Source of the DNA: Ooceraea biroi | Lineage: Eukaryota > Arthropoda > Insecta > Hymenoptera > Formicidae | Length of the DNA: 64,000 bases | NCBI RefSeq assembly: GCF_003672135.1 | Contig: NC_039507.1 | Location: 5,099,624-5,163,623, forward strand | Direction of reading: 5' to 3' | Shown here: positions 1 to 12,849 of the stretch, one piece after another | Layout of the letters: each line of letters begins with the position of its first letter | Numbering within the stretch: the first letter of the stretch is position 1 | Made by a program: the position numbers and the translations under genes | The notes under the pieces: model-generated | Seen by the model: only the letters and a program-made list of their open reading frames with translations | Database searches by the model: none | Told to the model about the DNA's origin: nothing

Positions 1-1907
1 CATCCTCTAAAGAAGACGCGCTATTTACGTATTTAAACACTCCAAGTCCAAGTCCAAGGAGGATGGTAGAAACTGTCAAATCACCATCCACCACTTCCTC
101 ATTATTAGTGGAGCACCCTACCGACGATACCGATTCGGAGTTATCACTTCAGAGCGATCGGATTAGCCCAACTCATGTTTCGATAGATATGATGTCGAAG
201 ACGTTGGATAATAAAGATACTGAAATTGATGCAGAAGATGCGAATTCATGCATGCCCGACGAGGTGGAAATTTTAGATGACAAAGATATGAATGAATCAG
301 TAACAGAAACTGTACAGAGTGGTATATGTTAATTATTAATACATTATTAATTCATAATATATATTGCTTTCCAATATTTTATATGTTTATGTCGCAGAAC
401 ACAATGATGCGGAACATTCAACTAGTTCTCATTCCCAAGCAAAGTATAAAATAAAACCGAACGATTTAGAAATGGATAGTGCAAACAACTTCGACAGTTC
501 GGTAGAAAATAAATCAGCACAAAAGTATGTGAGAGAGATGGAGAGAAATTTGGAGAAGCAAAGTGAGTTACTCGGCAAGCAAGAGACGGATCATCAGAAG
601 GAAATTGTAGTCCTGAGCGAGAGGATAAAAGCATTGGAGGCGGAGAAGTCGGAGCAGTCTAAGCAGATAACGAGCTTGCAATTTGTCATTGACAGAAATA
701 GGCAAGAATTGAGCTCCGTTAGATCGGAATTAGAGCTGCACAAAGCTAGAGCATTAAAGACTTTGCAAGAGAAGGAAAAACTTATAGCAGAGCTGAAAAG
801 TAATGCACCGACGGCTATGGACGAGGCCACGATTATGGAATTGAATCAACTAAAGTATAACGGCAATACGTTGCAAATTAAATTCGCAATGTTATCATCT
901 AATAACTCTATGATACAGAATCTAATTTAATCTGTATTAAATCGCAGACAGGAACGCGACAGCATTGGAGAGGAAAATCAGCAGGTGTCTCAACAGCTGA
1001 GACTACTGCGCGAAGAAATGGTGAATGCGGATCTAAACTTGGAAAAGATAAGGCAAAAGTCGGCTGAAGCTAATCTACAAAATCAAGAGATTCTCACTGG
1101 CGAAAGGCGTCGAAGATTGGAAGCAGAAGAAGATGTGAGATTGCGTTCCGAGGTGTGTATGCATATCTCTTTAATCTTATAATTATTAATAAAATATTAA
1201 ATATTAAACTATTGCAGGAAATAAGATCTTTAAAGGATGAACTGATCAGTCAACGTAACGGATACAGCTTACAAGTGCAAAAGAAGAATTCCGAAATCTC
1301 CAAGCTTAAATTGCAGTTGGCCGCGTCAGCGACGCCGAGTAACGAGATTGATTCGAGGATAACGTCTCTTACGCAAACCCTAGTACTAAAGCAGCAAGCA
1401 CTCGAATGTCTGACGACCGACAGAAACGCATTGCGACTCCAGCTTGAAAAAGTTGAGGCAAGTACAACGACATTTTATTATAATACCTTATTCTATATTT
1501 TATTATAAAAAATTGATAATAATCTTTTTAATAGCACGAATATAGAAATACAGCGGGCGCTTTACGCAGAAACGTCTCGTACAACAATATGAACGATACG
1601 GACGATGCGAAGGCTCAAGTCCCGACATTTTTTATGGAAACGCCGTTTGACACAAGCGTTACCAGAAGGGTAAAACGAGCTTATTCCTCGTTGGATGCCA
1701 TAAGCATTCGGACGGGAGTATTTTTAAGGAGGTATCCATTAGCTAGAATTTTGGTAGTAATTTATATGGTACGTATACGTATACATGGATGTGAAACTAT
1801 CGTTAATGACGCGCATACGTTGCTGTAACAGATACATATTTTTGCAGGCGTTGCTCCAATTATGGGTTTTAATAGTATTGCTGTCTCAGTCACCGGAAGC
1901 GCATTAA
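1..1907 (+). CDS. Golgin84: Golgin-84 (GOLGA5 homologue), 5' partial
   Basis: Coiled-coil tethering protein of the Golgi rim, anchored by its C-terminus, acting in cisternal stacking and COPI vesicle capture. Six exons are visible: 1-321, 398-854, 948-1152, 1218-1457, 1535-1768 and 1848-1907, with matching phases. Frame begins at base 3 and gives 504 residues; the true start lies left of the window. The first residues hold the acidic/aromatic stretch KEDALFTYLN typical of the family N-terminus, followed by a Ser/Asp-rich linker and long heptad-rich segments (exons 2-4). The last two exons carry the membrane anchor, with ARILVVIYM joined to ALLQLWVLIVLL and a short tail ending EAH. The intron after base 1457 starts GCAAGT, a GC-AG intron. 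Candidate polyadenylation signals AATAAA follow at 1934 and 1944. The length is close to that of insect golgin-84 as I remember it. Identity is confident. Confidence 0.9.
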
Positions 1908-4900
1908 TAATAATTAGAATAGCACTGTATTTTAATAAAAAGGAATAAAAGGTTTACACACACACACACACAAAATATTTATAGAAAACACTCCGCTCGC
2001 TGTAAATATCAGAGAGTATATTTGTAAGATAGAAATCAGATTTTGTACAGTTTATACGCTCTCTATAAAATTATTGTTAATTATTGAAATTAAATTTTAA
2101 ATACATGTAAAATATATATATATAATTATGATAAATCGGTAAAACCTTGTACAATATTGTAATTGTTAAATTGTTTTTATTTTTTTACTGATTTTTGGAA
2201 AGCTACGATGTTACGGGATTATGTAAAAGGCACTATATATGAAATAATGTAACAAAGCAGTAAGTAAATAAATAAATAACTGGGGTTTTAAATTATTTGT
2301 AAATGCACACACGGTGTAACAAAAATAAAAAGAATGAAAAATATTCAAGTTTTCGCAGAGATACAAAACTTCGTAAAGCATCTAATTCTTTTTATTAAAA
2401 CGTACATGGATTGTACATGGATTGCTTTAGTGAATACAAAATATCTATAGGGATATATACGATATTATTACGAATATCGTTCTTCGGTCGCGTTAAACAC
2501 TAATCTCTTATACTGTAATCATAAATATTTGATTTCGTTCTTGTCTAATATAGCGATATTAGAAAAAGATTAAGCATATTGATATGGCAACATATTATTT
2601 GCAAATATGCTTTTGCAATGGATTTATTCACACATGTTCATCGTATCACATATGCGCGGGATTCAGATTCACGAAACGCTATGATCATGTCGACAATAAA
2701 ATATCGTTACGCCTACAGTAAATATTACTGGGAATTCGATCTAATCGTTACGTTGACTCTAAATATATTATCTAAATGCCGTTTTTATTATATATAGATA
2801 CTTATATTTGTATTGCTCCAGTGTTTCTTTTTTTTCGAAAATTAACGCATATCGTACATGCATCTTAGGCACAAATTCCTTCTACCAACGTATATATCAT
2901 TTGATTGAGTAATGTTGAAGGATATATGTGTCACATCACATCAGAGTGCGTGAAATGCAATTATATCCCTGAAATGCTATGTGATTATCACATAATTGTA
3001 AAAGGATTAAATGCATAATTAACATTGCTTTCGATTTGTTAGTCATGTAAATATTTCGAAATACATCACGATCTTGTATAATAAATAAAGATTTGCTATC
3101 CGTAAAGGATAGCAAAGTTTTCTACAAATTTATTATTTTTTATATCATCCGTTCTAAATATATCGATAAACTCACACGCGAAATGATTATATAAAATCGC
3201 CTAATTAAGGTTTCCAATAATTTCGCACTTCATACATCGAGTTACATATTTGCGCGCTAAATTAATATGTATCACATAAATGTCATTCAAGCTTCTTCTC
3301 AATTAACTGTGCTTTTAGATGTAACCAACTGTATGATGGATGATCGCGGCTAATAACATATAGTTCAATTATCACCGCATTTATAAACATCAACTGCCGT
3401 GTTGTTGATCTCTGCTAAATATTAACCCAATCATTTGCCTCTTATTACAAAAAGTATTTTTCGACGATTTAGTGATCATGTTATTATTTATGACAGTTGT
3501 AGCACGCGAGTTGGATAAAATATCGCAAAAGATAATGTGATTATGAATGCAAAAACGGACTTCAACAGTCATGATTGGGTAAGTAAGTTCGAATAATAAT
3601 ATATTTAAATTGTTAGATCAGATGTCATACGCGGACGCTCTATCAAGAATCTTCCTTCTTAAATTAACTGACTTTTACCTTCTAATATTACTACGATAAT
3701 ACATTCACATTGTAAAGCTAGAAACGAATAATGTCACGAAGATTTTTCCTACTATTAATATTTCTGCAAATTTATTTATAAACAATAATTAGTGATCGTT
3801 TGTTCTTTCGATTTCAACGGTTTAGATGATTTAAAAATTCATAAATAATTTATAAATAACTGTAATAAGTGTTAAGACTTGCCAATTAATTTTTTTATGT
3901 GTTCAATTCATGTTGAATTTGACTTTACATGTAAAATTGAGGATTACGAGATGCGAAACTAAGTAAATGCGAAATCATACGCTTCCAATTATATAAAATC
4001 AACGTGCGAATCAACATGAATTGAACACACTCGAATTTTTCAAGCGATTAAGTACAGTAAACACAATACAAAAAAATGTAATAATTACAAAATTCTTATA
4101 TTTTAATAACACAGCTAATACTGTTACTCGCGACTTGAATGATATGCAATCACCATACGGCAAAAGACTTACAAGAGAACATCAGCAACTGTCAAATTAA
4201 AAAAATCTCAAACTTTGCATAAGTGTAAAATAAATGGACCTCATAACGAAACAATTTTTTGTTGGGGCTGATATTCACTTTTAGGGGTGGAAAAATATTG
4301 ATTTTTTGTTTCTTAGTGAATATCGTCGAAAGAAGAGAGATACGAAAAATGTTCCGAATAAAAGTTTTATGGATCTCAAAAGCGCTTTGGATCAGTGTAG
4401 ATGAATCGGAAAATTATTGAAGTATTTACGTTAAAATGTTGCCCCCCCCAAAAAAAAAATACGGTGAACGTTATAAATATGTTAATGACATTTAACATTG
4501 CAAATCGCTGTCACTTCTGTTAAGCGACGTGAAGTAGAGTTTCACGATGCAATTTCCATTCTAATAAGAAGTGTTATATAACTGACGATATTACGATCGA
4601 ATACAACTTTTTGGGGACTTGATTTTGACAATACAGCAAAACCACACGATGTACAACTTATACACTCGTATGATTTTGATGCACAAAAAGATAGGATCTA
4701 CTTATGTAAAGTTTCAGATTGTTTTTAATTTTGCAGTTGCAAGATGTTCTATTAGCATAGCATAAACATTTCTAATATATGCTAATTGTGCAAATATGTA
4801 ATGGGAATATTTAATTAAAATGTAAATTAATGTTAAAAGCTTTTACATAAGACAACTTATGTTAATGTCATTTATACATTGATGTTTCCGAATGCCTCAT

Positions 4901-6346
4901 TGCAACATTATTCGTTCTTTTACTTTATTATCAATGGACAGCTAATGGAATTTGTAACATCCAACATATTTTCTAATGATTATTCAAGAAAGAGCAGGAA
5001 CACAGCTTAACTATCGGAATCCTACTGTTAACTTTGGGAATGGCGCTACTGGTATCTTATGCTACTCAAAGCAATTATATTACTCGAATGCTCATATTAT
5101 TTAAATCTTTACTAAATATATATGTTAAAAAAAATTACTATTAGCGTCTAAACTTGATGCTCTTACACGAACTTAGTATTTTATGACCGCTAACATTCAA
5201 TTAATTTTATCGCCCAAAAAGGATGTTTTATTCGTTTGAGTAGTATATCTCAAACAGTGAGCCTCCATGCTGGAGGGAAATGCATTAAATCCCGCCATTC
5301 TAAAGCTCCAGAAATGATCCTTCGCTTCACCGCGGAATGAGTATAAAATAAAATATTACACTGAGAATACTTCCTACGTTTCTATAATTGGAAACGTGTG
5401 ATTTCGCGTTTTTACCTGGCTTCGTATTTCGTAATCATTAATTTTACATATAGCCAAATATCGTTTATCTCTTAAAATTTTTAACGCAAGATTTTTATAT
5501 AATATAAATTTATGCTGAGATCGAAGCGATTGTATGCGTTTACTGTGTATTAAATGGTTTAATTTATACTTTTTAAATTTAAAAGATTAAAATTGTTATT
5601 GAAGCAATTTATGCTAATTTTTAAACGCAATGCTTTAAGTAACTGCAACTGAATATTCGAATACAAGAAAAAGCAAATCACATAAAGAGTAACATAACTG
5701 ACGGAAAGTGGACGCTTAGCGTTATTTCTTGCAAAATTTCCAGTTAAGTTTTTAGCGCAATATTACACATCGTCTTTTTTTAAAATTTCTAACATCTGAC
5801 TATTCAATATTTTCATCTAATCTAAAAGCCCTAAGTTAGATTTTGCTAAAAATCCAATTCAATAACGCAATTAAAAATTATTCATTAAGTATTATTTGCC
5901 AAACAATAATCCTATTATTTCCGTGGGACAAAGTTATTCAATGCAATGTCTGTTTATTATTTATGCCATTAGAGCTTAATTTCCGAAAAGCAATTTTCGA
6001 TTTAGCTCGAAAACCGTAATATTCAAAATCTTACAAGAAATATCGTTATAAGTCACTTTGTCAATACTAAAACATTGCGTACATGAAAACTAATAATATT
6101 TTAGCCCACCCCTTCGGAGTCTTGCTTCGTTCGGAAACAATTATATTCAGTTCTTAAAGTTATTACGTTATATTACGCGGACAAGAAAGGAGTCTCTTAT
6201 TGTTAAGTGTCTTTTAAAATATATTAAAATATATCTAAAGTTACATATGTATGTTACGCAGAGTATGGAGCATTTAAGCATCTTCCTGCTTGCGCGCCTG
6301 TGCTCAAGCTGAAAAATTCTTACCGGTTTTCTCGGGCTTCGGAAAG
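1908..6346. other. A+T-rich spacer between golgin-84 and the unidentified minus-strand gene
   Basis: The first few hundred bases are golgin-84 3' UTR and downstream sequence, with a (CA)n run near 1950-1970. The rest is A+T-rich, and no reading frame looks coding. Bases 4240-4400 contain a moderately complex block of the kind left by old transposons, but I cannot assign it. One short inverted-repeat element at 3899-4030 is listed separately. Confidence 0.6.
3899..4030. repeat. Short inverted-repeat element (MITE-like, about 132 bp)
   Basis: Bases 3899-3916 read GTGTTCAATTCATGTTGA, and their reverse complement occurs at 4011-4028. The interior of about 95 bp is A+T-rich and has no coding capacity. 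This is the structure of a miniature inverted-repeat element; no target duplication was confidently identified. Confidence 0.5.
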
Positions 6347-7604
6347 TCAGTATCCGTTTCTACTTGAACCTTCAGAATTGTCGTCGGGCGAACAATCATC
6401 ATCGACACGACTGTATTTATCATTATGATTGTGAGTGTAAGCGAGTCCGTGATGCGAATTTTCATCGCTCGAATCGGAGCTGAGTGAAGGCGACGGCGAG
6501 ACGACTTGCTTCGTGAACGGCGGGACGTTCTCGCCTTCCGAATGCGGCTCTTGCAATCTTTGTTCTTGACATCGATTCTTCGGGTTACTTAACGTGGAAC
6601 AGAGGTACCTGCGCGTTTCGGCATGTAACGCGTTCACGCGTTTTTGAAGGATATAATTGCGTTGCACGAGAGTCATCGTGCGGGCAACGATATTCAAGAG
6701 ATCTGTGGAAACGATTAAATACATGCTGGAGTAACATCAACCGAATAAATTATCGTATCGCAAAGTATTCTCGCAACAAAATCTATTGCAATGCAAACGG
6801 GCGCGTATATTTGCTGACAAAAATTTTTGTTTTTGTCCTCTCACTGCAAACAATTTTTCTACCAATAACGAAAATTATCCCGAGTCGAAATTTTGCGCCT
6901 ACTTTAATGTTTTTAGCAGTCGTACGAACCTACTTTTAGAAAAATAGAACCTAGAACTCTTACATTGAAACTCAAACTCCTACAAACAGATGTTAAGATG
7001 CTATTTTGACCCTGCAACATTCGGCTATAATTTTGATCGTAACCTGTTTTGACGCTCTAGTGGCAAAAAAGGAAATTTCGGACATATTTTAGTGTTAAAG
7101 TAGTAGCTAAATAGACGCTGAATAACGCCTCAAATGAAGAATTCGAGGTTCAATGTAGAACTAAAATTTCGACTCGGGATTCGCTTTATATTTTTGGTTT
7201 TTAGAAAATGCATGTTTCAGTTTGCGATGCTTTGCGGCGACTGGATTACGCATTACGGTGTCGAAAAAGTTTTTTTAAAAGCAATGCTTAGTAATCTTAC
7301 CTCTTCTTATGGTAACTTTTTTGTAAGGTTCGTCCGCCTGAAGTCTTTTATCCGATATGGATTGATTTCGTACCGCATTCGTGTACTTCAATCCCCGCGA
7401 GCAATTTTCACGGGATGCCAGAGACGTTTCGGCGATGGGCCCGGATCGCAGCAACATCTGTTCCAAAGCGAGTGTCCGTCGTCTGACGCTTGCGACGTTT
7501 TGAGATCTTTGTCGTCGGCGAACGTACGTGTGAACGGTGGTTCCATTGGAGCCATTGTTCAGTTCCGCCATTGGGAACTCGGTTACACAAATGTTCGGCG
7601 CCAT
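6347..7604 (-). CDS. Unrecognised two-exon gene, about 182 residues
   Basis: I do not recognise this protein. The ATG at 7604-7602 lies in a good context (CCAAGAATGG). Exon 1 (7412-7604) ends at a CC|GTGAAA donor. Exon 2 (6347-6702) follows a TTTCCACAG acceptor. Phase 1 matches on both sides, giving 182 residues. Both exons are clearly richer in G+C than the roughly 0.7-kb intron, which supports coding. Exon 1 is basic (runs such as YVRRRQRSQ) with a helical Leu-rich segment (TLALEQMLLRSG). The start of exon 2 is a predicted amphipathic helix (LLNIVARTMTLVQRNYIL) that could form a coiled coil. The tail is Ser/Asp/His-rich and probably disordered. It could be a small nuclear or scaffold protein. 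Antisense open frames in the same place are treated as shadows. Confidence 0.5.
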
Positions 7605-8213
7605 TCTTGGAATCCTGATACAACATAAATCGCACATAAAGAAATATTTAAATTCATTTATTAACGTTTTTTCGATTGTGTTTTTATGCTATTCAGTAAA
7701 CAAATTACTGAGAAAAATTGCTTATCCATAGCAAACGATTTAAAATATTTCGGTAAACGTTATAGTGATTGCACATTTTATCTCAGTGCCTCGTTGATCG
7801 CATATTAACGCTATCCCTATCATCATCCCTTAAAAAGGATATACTTTTTATTAAATTTATGTACGAATGATGGTCAGAGTACATGTAATACACATTGTTA
7901 CATGTACGTTTCTGATATTTCTGATATTTATAAGACGTGCGAGTATCTTTAATTTTATTTGCATGCAATCTAATTAAAAAACGACATAAAAATATATCCA
8001 AACTGTCTATACAGTGAAAGTTGATGAATAAATACGTCACTTATACGTTATTATATTCATCAAGTCAAAACTAGTCATTATTATTTTTTATAATATTGCA
8101 GATGACTTTCGAGGCTGCCTTTCCCTGAATTGAGAGACGCAGAAGCTAATAAGAAGGTTCGTCGCTGTCGTAACTTGTGCAAAATGTATGTCGGACGGTG
8201 TCATTAATGAGTC

Positions 8214-9445
8214 CACGTGTTTCTCAATGTCCCGCTATTAACTTCGTAGTAACATCCGGTGTTTTCATGACACACCTACGTATCCTGCACTTGGATATCC
8301 TTCCGCCAACGTACGTACGTAAGTACGTACCGCCTGGTGACACGATCGATGCAGCGCCGATGACCGGGTTACCGTTAACGTCACTGCACGTGCCTGCACC
8401 GAAATAATGCCAAAGGCACAACTCCCACCCGCGGCGTGTATATTTGAGATTGTTTTGACCTCGAATCTTCTCTACCACGTGCAAGGCGTGACGCGCGAAC
8501 AGATGGTACGTGATAAATAAATACAAAGAGTCCTTGACATTAGTGCGTAAAAACTTGAACAGGTGAAGAAGAGTACCTGTAATCGTAGCACGTGCGCATT
8601 CAACTTTTAATTATTCACGCTTCTATTTTTCCTCCTCTATAATCTTTATGCTTTTTTTTAGCCTTAATGCTGCCAGGTTCTTTAAAATGTAATTAGAATG
8701 AAAGATATTGGATACATATAACACTAATAGAATCCCCGCTCTTCGTTGTAAACAATTAATTCTGATAATGAGTTCTCACACTTCAGGTGCCTAGTTTTGA
8801 TAATATCGTTATTATTTCGAGTGAGTTTTAAAACTCTTAATTGTTAATCTTCTCCCACGCCCCTTAATTAATGTTACATAAAAACGCGTAATCTAAATCC
8901 TATCATTACATCACAGAATAATCTTTGCTATTCAACCTGAAAGATTCTCCGTTACTCGTCATTGTCTCCATTTCATTAAATTTATCCATCATGAAAGAAA
9001 GATTATGAAAGTTTATCCCCCTGAATGATTCATTCCGAGGAAAGCCGATGATCGGCAGCGAAGATACGGCCTCTTGCTTTGGCACGTGTTGGGTGATTAA
9101 TGTGCCTTCGGCAAACATCGAAGTCATCTGTTCCGCGCTTTCCGCTGATCTGGCAAAAATCGTCCGCGGGACTGGGGAGTGTGACGATGGTGGTAGTGAC
9201 GGAAACGTGCGACGCGCGTGCGATAATTCTGGCGCGTTCGCGGGAAAAACTCGATTAGCGGTTAAGGTTACACAGTGCGATACACGCGCGGACCGCGCGA
9301 CGAGGGTGGACACGTGGAAGGTCGACTTACGTCATCCTGCCCCCCTTCCCACGGCACGTACTTGCTCTATCAGAGACGCGGATGAATGCCTCTCCGTGCG
9401 ACACGTGCGTACACGCGCCGGCCCGTATAAGCATCGGGACACGTG
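8214..9445. promoter_or_regulatory. Cluster of eight CACGTG E-boxes in GC-rich spacer
   Basis: The palindrome CACGTG occurs at 8214, 8387, 8476, 8589, 9083, 9311, 9402 and 9440. Random expectation for this length at equal base frequencies is about 0.3. The sites past 9300 also overlap ACGTGCG motifs used by bHLH-PAS factors. CACGTG is bound by Myc/Max, Mitf/TFEB, USF and Clock/Cycle-type bHLH dimers. The cluster could be an enhancer or a CpG-rich promoter. Which gene it serves is unknown; no confident transcript lies within it. Confidence 0.45.
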
Positions 9446-9525
9446 CGTGTTGACATTCTTTTAATGCCGGGACACACACTGATAAAAATGTGTTAGTGAG
9501 TGCGTCTCGACCACGGCATTCGCAA

Positions 9526-9550
9526 ATCATCATCATCATCATCATCATCA
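9526..9550. repeat. (ATC)n microsatellite
   Basis: Eight tandem ATC units directly right of the E-box cluster. It creates artificial Met- or Ile-rich frames on the two strands. Confidence 0.9.
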
Positions 9551-12500
9551 CCATCGACTCATCACTAATAGAAAAACTATATAAGATTGGATTGCAACGT
9601 GATGCGATCTTAATCTTGAAAGAAACATTAGCATATCGTCATGTGCGTAATTTCAAGAGAATGAAGGAGCTAGGAGCATGAAAGTGCGAAAAGAATTTTT
9701 TATTACGCTGTTCATGGGCGAAGTAGAAGATTTATAATCACAATTTTGTTAATTTTGGTATTTTAATTTTATTTTAATTTATATGTGGACTGAAGAATAT
9801 TCACGTTTATTCTATTATATGAATTATGTATTCAAATGATATTAATATGAATTATATTTAATTGATCATCAATTTTACGTAAACTAAATTCCTTTCTTAG
9901 CTTTGATAACTGAAATAAATTACTACTACTATTATTACTATTACGCTGTTCTTGTATTATTAGGAATAATAAGAATTAATATATTTTGTATTATTTATAA
10001 CAGTGAACTGTAAATTAATTTATAGCCTTTAATCGATTATTATAATATCGTTTTTTTACTTCATAGGCGCATATCTTCTCTTCGTACGTTCAACATCTTT
10101 ATTTAAACTTGGATGTCACGTAAGACGTAAGACATCCCGTTATCGCATTTTGCAAAGATTAAAACCTGCATGTCTTTAGCCTTAAATTCACAAAACTCAT
10201 TAAATATGTTATCTTCCCTCTCTCATAATTCCACTTTATTATGTATCCCATCACGATTTTCTCGCAAACTTTGCTAAGCGATTAAATCAATATGCATCAT
10301 CATGCGTACGTGATTAAGATACGTTAAGTGTCCTTTTAAAACGATGTCCCTGTTTTACGTCTTCTGTACGTGAAGTGAAATGAATATGAATGTCCTAAAG
10401 CGGTACTGAATGTCCTTTCAATGGATTCTTTGATCGAATTGAAATCGACTTTTCCTCAAGCTAAATTTTGAGCACTATCTACAATTCGTAAATGATACAA
10501 TCATATTAAATATGAAAAAGTTTATGCAAACACTTCAGGAATGCAAACAAAATGTCGATTGGATCAATTCTCTATTTTTTGTCAAATTTTAATTATCGGT
10601 GAAGACTCGGAATAAGAAGTGGAATTACAGAATTAGTTTTAGAACTTGGAATTTAATAAGTTTAGGATTTTATATAAGGAAAAATCTTTCATGACATTTT
10701 GAAAAAATACTTATCTTTATTAATAATTTACTTTCAGTCAGACAACCAAGCTGGAGCGGGACAAGAACTGATAACTTTTCCATAAACTTTTTATCCGATT
10801 AAACTTTTGAACAATTTATCGTCTTTTCTTTAATTCCATTCCGATTTCTACTCCATAATTTATTTCCGCTAAATCTTTAAATTCTTACTTTAATCTGTAG
10901 TAAATATTTTATGAAGAGATAAAAAAAGACATAATCTTTCTTGATCTGAATAAGATTAATAAAATATTTGGATTTATTATTTTAACTCTGTATTTGCATT
11001 TAGAAAATACTATATGCAGTAACAAAAGATGAAACAAATTTTGCAGTTTATGAATTTTTAAATAAAACAATATATTACAATTGTAAGTGAAATATTATCT
11101 AATCTAATAAAAAATAAAAAATTGAAAAAGATTTTGAAATGTTCCTAATTGTAATAATAATCGAAAAGTCGTTATTATGACAATATATATATATTAATAA
11201 TTTATTATTAATAACTTAATTATATATATAAAATAATATTCAAGTTATCTCAAATTTATTGAATAAATTTTTAAATAATAAGTTATAGTAGTAAGATAAT
11301 AATAAATTATTACATTCTCCGTATCTAATATAGAATTCGGTGACTAAAGTTTTCAATACGTGCGATTGATAGTAAAGTATCTGATTACACATTGAACGTT
11401 CGTAATATCATTAACATTAAGACTGGCTTTGTGAAGTTCTTTCTAAAATATGATTAATACAATATGATTAATATAAACTTGAAGAACAATCCAATAAATT
11501 GACAAAAACACTCGAATGTAATTTAATTTGCATCTTAATAATGCTTGCGCACTCTTTGTAAGAAGTAGACTTCCTGTTAATCAAATTTCAGAAAAAGCAA
11601 TGGGTAATAATAATTACACTACTTAATATCTCTCTTAATTTATGTAGATATGAGACTCCTTTTAATTGTGCTCCTTTTGCACAGGAGTTTGGCGTACACG
11701 TGGCGACTGCGAAGTTCAATGACTCGAGCTTGTCTGCACGTAATCTCTTAGTCAGCACATCGAAGAAGGATGTGGATATACGCGATACTCTTTCACAATT
11801 CGCTCTTTCTCTTTAGGACGGATTCTTTTCTTTTCTCCCGGCACATAAGTCGTTTAAAAAGATAAGTTATGGTATAACTCTATTTTTTTCTTGTGTCGAG
11901 ATTTTTAAGGATTCGCATTTCAATCGATTCAAACATATTGAAAACTGCTAATAAGTTTAGTCCACGTTTTTGGGAAAGCTTCGATTTATATGTTATATAG
12001 ATTATTTAGCTAAAATTATATTTGATGAAAATGTACATTCTATGTGCATTGACGTACACAGACAACACATTGACACAAAGAAAATCGTATTTATTTACGA
12101 TCATTGTAATTCACAATTTGTTTAATGAAGTTTGCAAGTTTGCAGTACTCATTCTAAAAAATATGTAAGATCGTTCATACACGGTGTGTCATAGGATAAA
12201 TAATTATGAAAATTTCACGTTTACAATATACTTTGTTTTTCAATAACATGCCATATAATTTTAATGTTACAAATATTGCAAAATACGGTATCATAAAATG
12301 CCTAAATTGATCATTTTATTCCTGACCTTGTATGACTTTGAATTTCTTTGTACCGCATGTCGAACGTATCTCGATAAACATTTTCATACAAAAAAGAAAA
12401 AAGCACTTTTATCTTAAAAAAATGAATTTTTTGAACTTTTATCTTAAAAAAATTAAAAAAATCAGTATTGCATCAGTATTACTTTCGCATATCGCGTTTC

Positions 12501-12759
12501 GCGTGTTGAAACGTATCGTCAGAATCTCGAAAATTTATATAGGTCGATTACGAGAGTATCTCTCTCGCAGAGAACTTATCTCTGTCAACCCTCTTTCACA
12601 GATTTGTCGTTCATAAGAGGACGCCGGGTAGCCGACGCTAACGCAAACACTCAACGCATCACGAAACCCGATCTCTATATCGCGATCCCGTCCTATAATA
12701 TTTGCCTTCCGGATGCAAAAGCGTCCCCACGGAGACGCGTAATTTAATTTACGACGGAG

Positions 12760-12849
12760 ATGAGCATGGTGCAGCGTTTTCTGCAGAACATGCGACTCGA
12801 GATTAAGGGATTGCATCAAGAGATCGAGGAAATGAAGATTAAGAGTTGA
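12760..12849 (+). CDS. Possible 29-residue micro-ORF with coiled-coil character
   Basis: An ATG at 12760 opens a 29-codon frame ending in TGA at 12847-12849. It lies at the edge of a GC-rich island, with an in-frame TAA about 15 bases upstream. The peptide is helical and heptad-like, with hydrophobic residues spaced through a charged sequence (MRLEIKGLHQEIEEMKIK). Composition of this kind is unusual for chance translation of A+T-rich DNA. It might be a short functional peptide, a uORF, or a detached fragment of a coiled-coil gene. I found no splice partner and do not recognise it. Confidence 0.2.
   Translation: MSMVQRFLQNMRLEIKGLHQEIEEMKIKS

Noticed and set aside
7134..7628. 165-codon plus-strand frame
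   Set aside because: Antisense to the better supported two-exon gene and runs straight through its A+T-rich intron; no family resemblance.
8906..9464. Overlapping frames of 136 (-) and 139 (+) codons in the GC-rich E-box region
   Set aside because: Both strands are open because of base composition; neither product is recognisable and no splice partners were found.
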